Made by a program: the position numbers and the translations under genes. 24,197 bases of DNA, taken from assembly GCF_001186125.1 (NCBI RefSeq), contig NW_014040535.1, positions 163,688 to 187,884 of the forward strand. Direction: 5' to 3'. Below the pieces are notes generated by a model that was not told the DNA's origin, made no database searches, and saw only the letters and a program-made list of their open reading frames with translations. Within the stretch, counting starts at the first letter, position 1, and every line of letters begins with the position of its first letter. This document shows, in pieces, positions 19,857-24,197 of the stretch. This stretch comes from Sphaeroforma arctica JP610 (taxonomy: Eukaryota; Opisthokonta; Ichthyosporea; Ichthyophonida).

Positions 19857-20456
19857 TGTAGAAATACGGCCTCCGGTCAATCTAAAATATCAAGATCAAA
19901 TGAGATAATACATTGGTTTTTATTTGTATTTAAAATAATTTAATACAATTGTTTTTCCCCAATATTTCCAAAGTGTTCTAAATTCACTTTGATGGCTCCA
20001 ATAGCCTGAGTATTTGGTATGACTCATTTACTTGGACCTATTTGAGACGATAGTAGATGTAGAATATTATAAACTAGATTTTATAATCTCTGAACTACTA
20101 CTTACAGGTTTTGGTCTTCCCGCCAATCTCCAAAATCCAATAAGTCTTTCTCTTTTTTAACTTTTCTTCAGATGGAACTTTATTTATATTAGCTAATGTA
20201 TTAACTTGACTTACGTTCTTATGTCTATCTACTAATTAGATATGTGGTCATGAACACTTAGTACTTCTAGTGAAGATTATTCAATAAAGAACAGCTAGAG
20301 GTACGTCCTGTGTGATCGAGGATATTAAGACCCTTACCAAGAGGCAGTCCCGATCATTCTTACACAAGCTACCACTGCTAAATCCTAACTGACTTACATT
20401 GTATCTTAGTTTATATAACATAGTTTAAAACATACAACTATCCATCGAAGTTTACA
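19857..20456 (+). repeat. 3' LTR (600 bp)
   Basis: Begins TGTAGAAATACGG and ends GAAGTTTACA, matching the 5' LTR throughout with about 25 substitutions and four indel blocks by eye. It keeps the 34-bp AT-rich segment missing from the 5' copy. AATAAA is at 20283-20288. Confidence 0.97.
20283..20288 (+). terminator. AATAAA poly(A) signal in 3' LTR
   Basis: Exact hexamer, conserved with the 5' LTR. It is the likely processing signal of the retrotransposon transcript. Confidence 0.6.
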
Positions 20457-20460
20457 GTAT
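20457..20460. repeat. Target-site duplication, 3' copy (GTAT)
   Basis: Directly follows the terminal CA of the 3' LTR and equals 12367-12370. Confidence 0.9.
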
Positions 20461-20516
20461 GAGACATTGGGTATCGATTACCCATATGACTGCATTTTCC
20501 TCTCTTGATCAATAAA
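20461..20516 (+). pseudogene. 3' end of the reading frame split by the retrotransposon
   Basis: If the element and one GTAT copy are ignored, the frame of 12225-12370 continues here for 18 more codons to TAA 20513-20515, which lies within AATAAA 20511-20516. A stop inside a poly(A) hexamer at the end of a continued frame supports the view that the element hit the last exon of a gene or gene relic. The protein is not recognised. Confidence 0.45.
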
Positions 20517-20560
20517 ATATTTTGAAATTGATATCGGTGTACACTTTTGTAATATAAAAA

Positions 20561-21142
20561 TCATACTTTAGATGCCACATCACGGCGTACTATTAGAGAA
20601 ATAGTAAAAGTTAGGTAGAAGAAAGTCTGAACAGCAATGATGAAGAAGTGAAGATTCAACTCTTTTACTTCATCAGCCAGCATCTCAAAAATCTTCACTC
20701 GGTGAAATACTTGCTCTATGTGTATGCGCGAAAACGCGGAGGTACATTATACTTGAACGCAGGTTTAAACATATGCTGTATGAGGAATCCCTTATCGCCC
20801 AAAATGGATTCGCCATCCCATAAATCATTGGATAACGCTTCCTTGTAACATCCTCCATAAACTGGAGAGGCAAATACACAATGGCCAGCTTCCAGACATT
20901 GCAAGCAGTTGTTTTGCGATATTATGATACTTGTATGTGCTCCATGTTGATTATTGTATATCGAGGTTCGATAATGTCTCAATGTAAAACTCGGTGCAAT
21001 CTATTACTATCATAGTTGTAAGATATTCTTCTTTTAAACACGGAAGCAACAATACTTGATTATGGGAAAATACTCTACATATACATGGCCTACATGGGAA
21101 AGTCACTAAATGTAGATACAAATTTACGCGTACATTTCTCAT
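20561..21142 (-). pseudogene. DDE transposase relic (DDE_Tnp_4, ISL2EU/Harbinger-like)
   Basis: Transposases of this type cut and join DNA with a D-D-E RNase H-fold core. Reading the minus strand, LPCLKEEYLTTMIVIDCTEF holds the first Asp (20999-21001) and is followed by IETLSNLDIQ, TAA (20953-20951) and STWSTYKYHNIAKQL, matching the S-x-YK-x-HNT block. After a frameshift near 20890, GGCYKEALSNDLWDGESIL then GDKGF (second Asp, 20796-20794) and NVPPRF follow. A further frameshift near 20725, probably with some residues lost, gives HIEQVFHRVKIFEML with the third acid (Glu 20716-20714). It ends at TGA 20563-20561. The N-terminal DNA-binding part was not found upstream, so the copy is partial. No terminal inverted repeats were located. 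The exact superfamily is uncertain. Confidence 0.8.
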
Positions 21143-21929
21143 TACTCAATCAAATTCTCTGAATGTGATTTTCATTTCCTGTCTCAAATTTATTTTAAAT
21201 AATTATGTAAGGTGCCTTTTTAAGGACTCCTTATCACATTTAGAAACTTTTGAGTGCAAAATGTTTAATGACAACAGGGTTCGAAACCAGTTCGGTAGTT
21301 TATATGGCTGCGTGTTATATAGTGAATTTGACAATACAAACCCAGTCTGTAAAATATCTTGTACATTGAAGTGCAATCATACGGAAAGCTATCTGCGCAC
21401 CATTATACAGTCAAATACTTTCACACTGTATTATAGCTCTATGTAGATATACTTTGAGTGGTGACAAGAGACAATCTAAGCATAGCACACTAATATATAA
21501 ACTGTACAGCGTCAAGCGAAATACTGCTGACGAGCAATTACTAACAGTAGACTAACTGTAGACAGACAACGAAGATAGCTGATTCAAGAACCAGCACTCG
21601 ATTGAATACCGGACAAAAAGATCAATAAAACCATCTGCAAGGAAGCTTGGATGTGTATGTGAAAAATAAAGTCCATTTAAGAAGTATGTGTTGTCGCTAT
21701 TTAAATTTTTTTTATTATGGAATCAGGAAGTAAGAGCCTCACAGACCACGTGAGCTGCGCGCCAGATAGTGAGAGAAGCTTGAATGAAGTAGCATATACC
21801 AATACCAGCTACATAATAGAGAAGAGTCCCTTCCTGTTCGATCTATGGAGATGACGAACTTCTCGATAGACTGAAATCCAGTCTAGGATCTAACAGATCC
21901 GTTCGACACAAATACCCGCAAAAAAAAGC
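21143..21929. other. Unassigned DNA with two adjacent hairpins
   Basis: No gene was recognised. A 93-codon plus frame at 21165-21446 has no motif and is probably chance. At 21867-21900 two perfect hairpins adjoin: TAGACTG/CAGTCTA with a 5-nt loop, then GGATCT/AGATCC with a 3-nt loop. Two AATAAA hexamers lie near 21623 and 21666. Confidence 0.5.
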
Positions 21930-22449
21930 CTAAATACGCGTCTCGTACATAGTCTCAGACAGAGATTTAAGCCTAGCATGAAGTGCGTCAGCCTTTCTAG
22001 TCAATATTGCAGTCTCTTCTTCAGTTCCTTTTCTCTAAGTTCAAGATTTTCAATAGATGATGTTAGTTCTACCTTCAGATGAGCTTGGTTCAGATCTTTT
22101 ACAGCTTCCTGTAGTACTTGAGTCTAAGTAGCACACCTTGGGCATTTGTATGTTGTGTGGGGTGTAGCAGTAATTCGCATCAATTTCCATTAGTGGTTGG
22201 TGATTTTAGTCGCTTCTGCATGAAATACAGCTGTTCTATTTCTTGTAATTCGTCAAGAACAATCTATTCTCGTACAGCGTCTTCTCTTCTCGTGCTTGCT
22301 CTTCTTCTATCATCATTTGTATTGTCACATGCGCCCGGTATAATCGATGAGCTTCCTGCGAACTTTGATTCTTTTACGATCTCTGACTCGATAAATGATT
22401 TATACATATTCTTTTTGCTCCTCACTCGGTTGTATTCTGCTTTGTAGTT
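21930..22449 (-). pseudogene. Probable coiled-coil protein relic, unknown
   Basis: On the minus strand, one frame is open from 22449 except for TAG 22266-22264: YKAEYNRVRSKKNMYKSFIE, then IVLDELQEIEQLYFMQKRLK. Another frame then gives LQEAVKDLNQAHLKVELTSS and NLELREKELKKRLQ, and after a shift LTRKADALHARLKSL, ending at TAG 21932-21930. The composition (Glu, Lys, Gln, Leu in heptad-like spacing) is that of a coiled coil. A 109-codon frame on the plus strand (22118-22447) is Ser/Leu/Phe-rich, as expected from the complement of coiled-coil coding DNA, and is considered the weaker reading. Family unknown. Confidence 0.4.
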
Positions 22450-23353
22450 AGATCACTGCACTATTCCGCGCAGCATCTACTCATCTCTGCGATTACTGCA
22501 ATAGCTTGCTGTACACACTGAATACACTCTCTCCGCACACTTCAGTCATTTGATTCTTGAGTCAAAAGCAACTAATGTTATGTGCACTTAGCATCTCTTT
22601 ACGTTACGCACGATACACAATCTATATTCGTTATCCTTAAGTAGCTGTAGTAGGAGCGAGGATATTCAGATGCGTGTGGTTGATATAGTATTATTGTCAG
22701 ACACGAAATGGGGTACAGGTACAACCCTAGAATATGCTTGTCCCCCGAAATATCCAAGAATAGGTTTATATATAGGTGTATTGTAGTGGAGACAATAATT
22801 TATTACCAGTACTCAACCTATCTATTGCGAGTAAACAAAATTCGATCGCGTCATCGCGTTTCATTCGAGAGGACACGCTAGGAAATAATTTGGTTCTTCC
22901 CAGGTCTGGATTAACTGTGCAATCTAATGTCACATATAGTGCTGTACTATGCGAGCGTTGTTTTGTATCTGTGTACAACGGGCCAATCTTGCGAACTCCA
23001 TGTAGGCTGTTGTATAGTCGTCGCCTTATGATACTATGATACTATTTGAGACGTCAAATCACATGTCGGTAGCATATTAGATAACTGATAAACGCTGGTC
23101 ATTCCTCTCTTACATTTGAATTACTATAGCGACGGGACATGAATCATATGGTGCAGAATTCAATCTAAACATAATTCCGAGGTGAAGCAGACGGCTCGAT
23201 TCAACTTGCGCTTTTCGTTAGAAACCACTCAGATTATGGCTTTGTTGCATCTCAATACTAGAGAACAGATTATTCCTAACTTAAAACAGGTGGTAGGACA
23301 TCACAGCCCACATAGACGGCAGATTCTGTCCATCACTAGCCATGGAGACTTAC
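22450..23353. other. Unassigned DNA
   Basis: No recognisable gene. Frames of 70-101 codons on both strands (22776-23039 plus, 23182-23487 plus, 22766-22978 minus) show no motif. If the candidate exon at 23354-23530 is real, its intron would begin here on the minus strand. Confidence 0.45.
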
Positions 23354-23530
23354 GATACTCGCTAGCCAAGCGATTAGCCTCGGCAGCATATTGCCCCGCG
23401 GTTCCTCATACAGCACCTCCATCATTTTACATGTTTTGCCAGCACCAAAAAATCTTTCAGCCTCATGTCCATCAATCCATCGTCTAACATTGTGCGAATC
23501 AACTGGCCTGATCCGCGGTGCTGAATCCAT
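23354..23530 (-). CDS. Candidate first exon, unknown protein (weak)
   Basis: On the minus strand, an ATG at 23530 opens 59 codons that end exactly at ATC followed by GTAAGT (23353-23348), a perfect 5' splice donor. The peptide includes NVRRWIDGHEAERFFGAGK and MMEVLYEEPRGNMLPR, which looks protein-like. An overlapping minus frame just upstream (NITGAEAKQLPCAEEYLRHG, to about 23505) could be the same protein in a shifted frame, which would instead make this a pseudogene. No acceptor or second exon was identified and no family is recognised. Confidence 0.28.
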
Positions 23531-24197
23531 GTCTCAAGTATTCCTCAGCACAAGGAAGTTGCTTCGCCTCTGCCCCCGTGATGTTGAAAATCTCGGTTCG
23601 CTCCAGCCAGGAATTTACACAATACCCGTTATTTTTTTTGTGCAAATTGCCCGAGGTTTTACATAGTTTAGCTTTCTGTTGGGACAAAAATAAGTGTAGG
23701 GCAAAAGAAGTGTGAATTAGTGCTCCTATACATGGTGTATACATATCCTGGACCAAACATCATGGGACATAAACAAACACATATAGTAAAGATGGCAGAT
23801 ACAGCTAAGCTGATATGTAATATGATAACTTCCCACGAAATAATAACATCTGATGCTTTTATTTCTCCCTTCAACTTATTCGCTGTATTTGATTGTTCAC
23901 CCAGCTCGTCTTCGTGCGCACTGCTTTGCACGTAATCTTGATGTGCATCTATAATATCCGAGTTTGCTGTATGTGGGAGACAAATAGTCATTTTTGAGCA
24001 TACATCAGGCCGGAAAACTACTGCAGTATATCAAACACACTTCGAAGGCGTACGTAGCTGTGAATAAATGTCATTCCCATCACGGCCTCGTGCAATGAAG
24101 TAGCTATCTGCAAATTGTGCCCAATTGCAATAGCGAACAACGTACCGATGTATGTTTGTAAAATCATAATACCCTATATAAGAAAAAGCGGCTAAAA
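23531..24197. other. Unassigned DNA to window end
   Basis: Beyond the possible shifted upstream coding segment at about 23531-23650 (minus), I see no supportable gene. A 107-codon minus frame at 23668-23991 contains one hydrophobic stretch (VIILHISLAVSAIFTICVCL) that could be a membrane segment, but the frame has no recognisable homology. Confidence 0.4.

Larger units (their letters stand above)
12371..20456 (+). mobile_element. Ty3/gypsy-type LTR retrotransposon, chromovirus-like, decayed
   Basis: The element is 8086 bp. Two homologous LTRs start TGTAGAAATACGG and end GAAGTTTACA, and both ends are flanked by GTAT. The internal order is gag with zinc knuckles, aspartic protease, reverse transcriptase with YLDD, RNase H, an extra domain, integrase and a chromodomain-like tail. 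Protease-RT-RH before integrase identifies Ty3/gypsy rather than copia. More than a dozen stops and frameshifts plus catalytic changes (DPG in protease, Asp to Tyr in RT) mean this copy cannot encode a working polyprotein. It was inserted into an open reading frame downstream of the Rad2 nuclease relic, in the same orientation. About 25 substitutions between LTRs over some 545 aligned bases (by eye) suggest an old insertion. Confidence 0.96.

Noticed and set aside
12371-20456. Copia (Ty1) or DIRS classification of the LTR element
   Set aside because: Integrase lies after RNase H, which excludes copia order; true LTRs with a TSD and a DDE integrase exclude a DIRS element despite the DIRS-like extra domain.
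21270-21295. GGTTCGAAACC, a perfect tRNA B-box-like string
   Set aside because: No A-box at proper spacing on either strand and no pairing acceptor stem, so a tRNA is not supported.
22118-22447. Plus-strand 109-codon frame as a real gene
   Set aside because: No motif and a composition expected from the complement of coiled-coil coding DNA; the minus-strand reading is preferred, though both are weak.
1-24197. CRISPR arrays, operons, bacterial promoters or ribosome-binding sites
   Set aside because: Nothing of the kind is visible; repeats are microsatellite, tandem or transposon-derived, and the gene families are eukaryotic.

Overview
The window is eukaryotic nuclear DNA. It is A+T-rich, opens with a long (AT)n/(GT)n microsatellite, has long stretches with no gene that can be supported, and carries decayed LTR and DDE-type transposable elements. 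No bacterial gene organisation is visible. The species cannot be fixed from the sequence; a unicellular or lower eukaryote is plausible, but that is inference. No intact protein-coding gene could be established: every recognisable coding region carries stops or frameshifts.

Layout. 1-505: alternating pyrimidine-purine microsatellite. 506-10177: mostly unassigned DNA with local duplications (a 162-bp tandem repeat near 3.85-4.17 kb, divergent copies at 5.06-5.96 kb, interleaved repeats at 6.52-6.84 kb). 10178-10257: a perfect 14-bp inverted repeat. 10422-12370: relic of a Rad2/XPG-family nuclease (EXO1/FEN1-like N, I and helix-hairpin regions) followed by an unrecognised tail. 12371-20456: a complete but inactive Ty3/gypsy-type LTR retrotransposon with two LTRs (549 and 600 bp), TG...CA termini and a 4-bp target-site duplication GTAT. 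Its interior reads gag - protease - reverse transcriptase - RNase H - extra NPP-containing domain - integrase - chromodomain-like tail, broken by more than a dozen lesions. 20561-21142, minus strand: relic of a DDE transposase with all three catalytic acids still visible. 21930-22449, minus strand: probable coiled-coil pseudogene. 23354-23530, minus strand: a weak candidate exon ending at a GTAAGT donor.

How the parts relate. The LTR element landed in an open reading frame at the 3' end of the nuclease-relic region. With the element and one TSD copy ignored, that frame runs on to a TAA that overlaps an AATAAA. The order of events appears to be: nuclease-like locus, LTR insertion, LTR divergence (about 25 substitutions by eye), and a later in-frame 390-bp duplication inside gag (about 2% divergent).

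Most unusual features: the extra domain between RNase H and integrase, which resembles the region following RNase H in DIRS-type elements; an antisense tRNA-Thr-like sequence inside gag; the nested arrangement of three decayed gene families; and atypical gag zinc knuckles.
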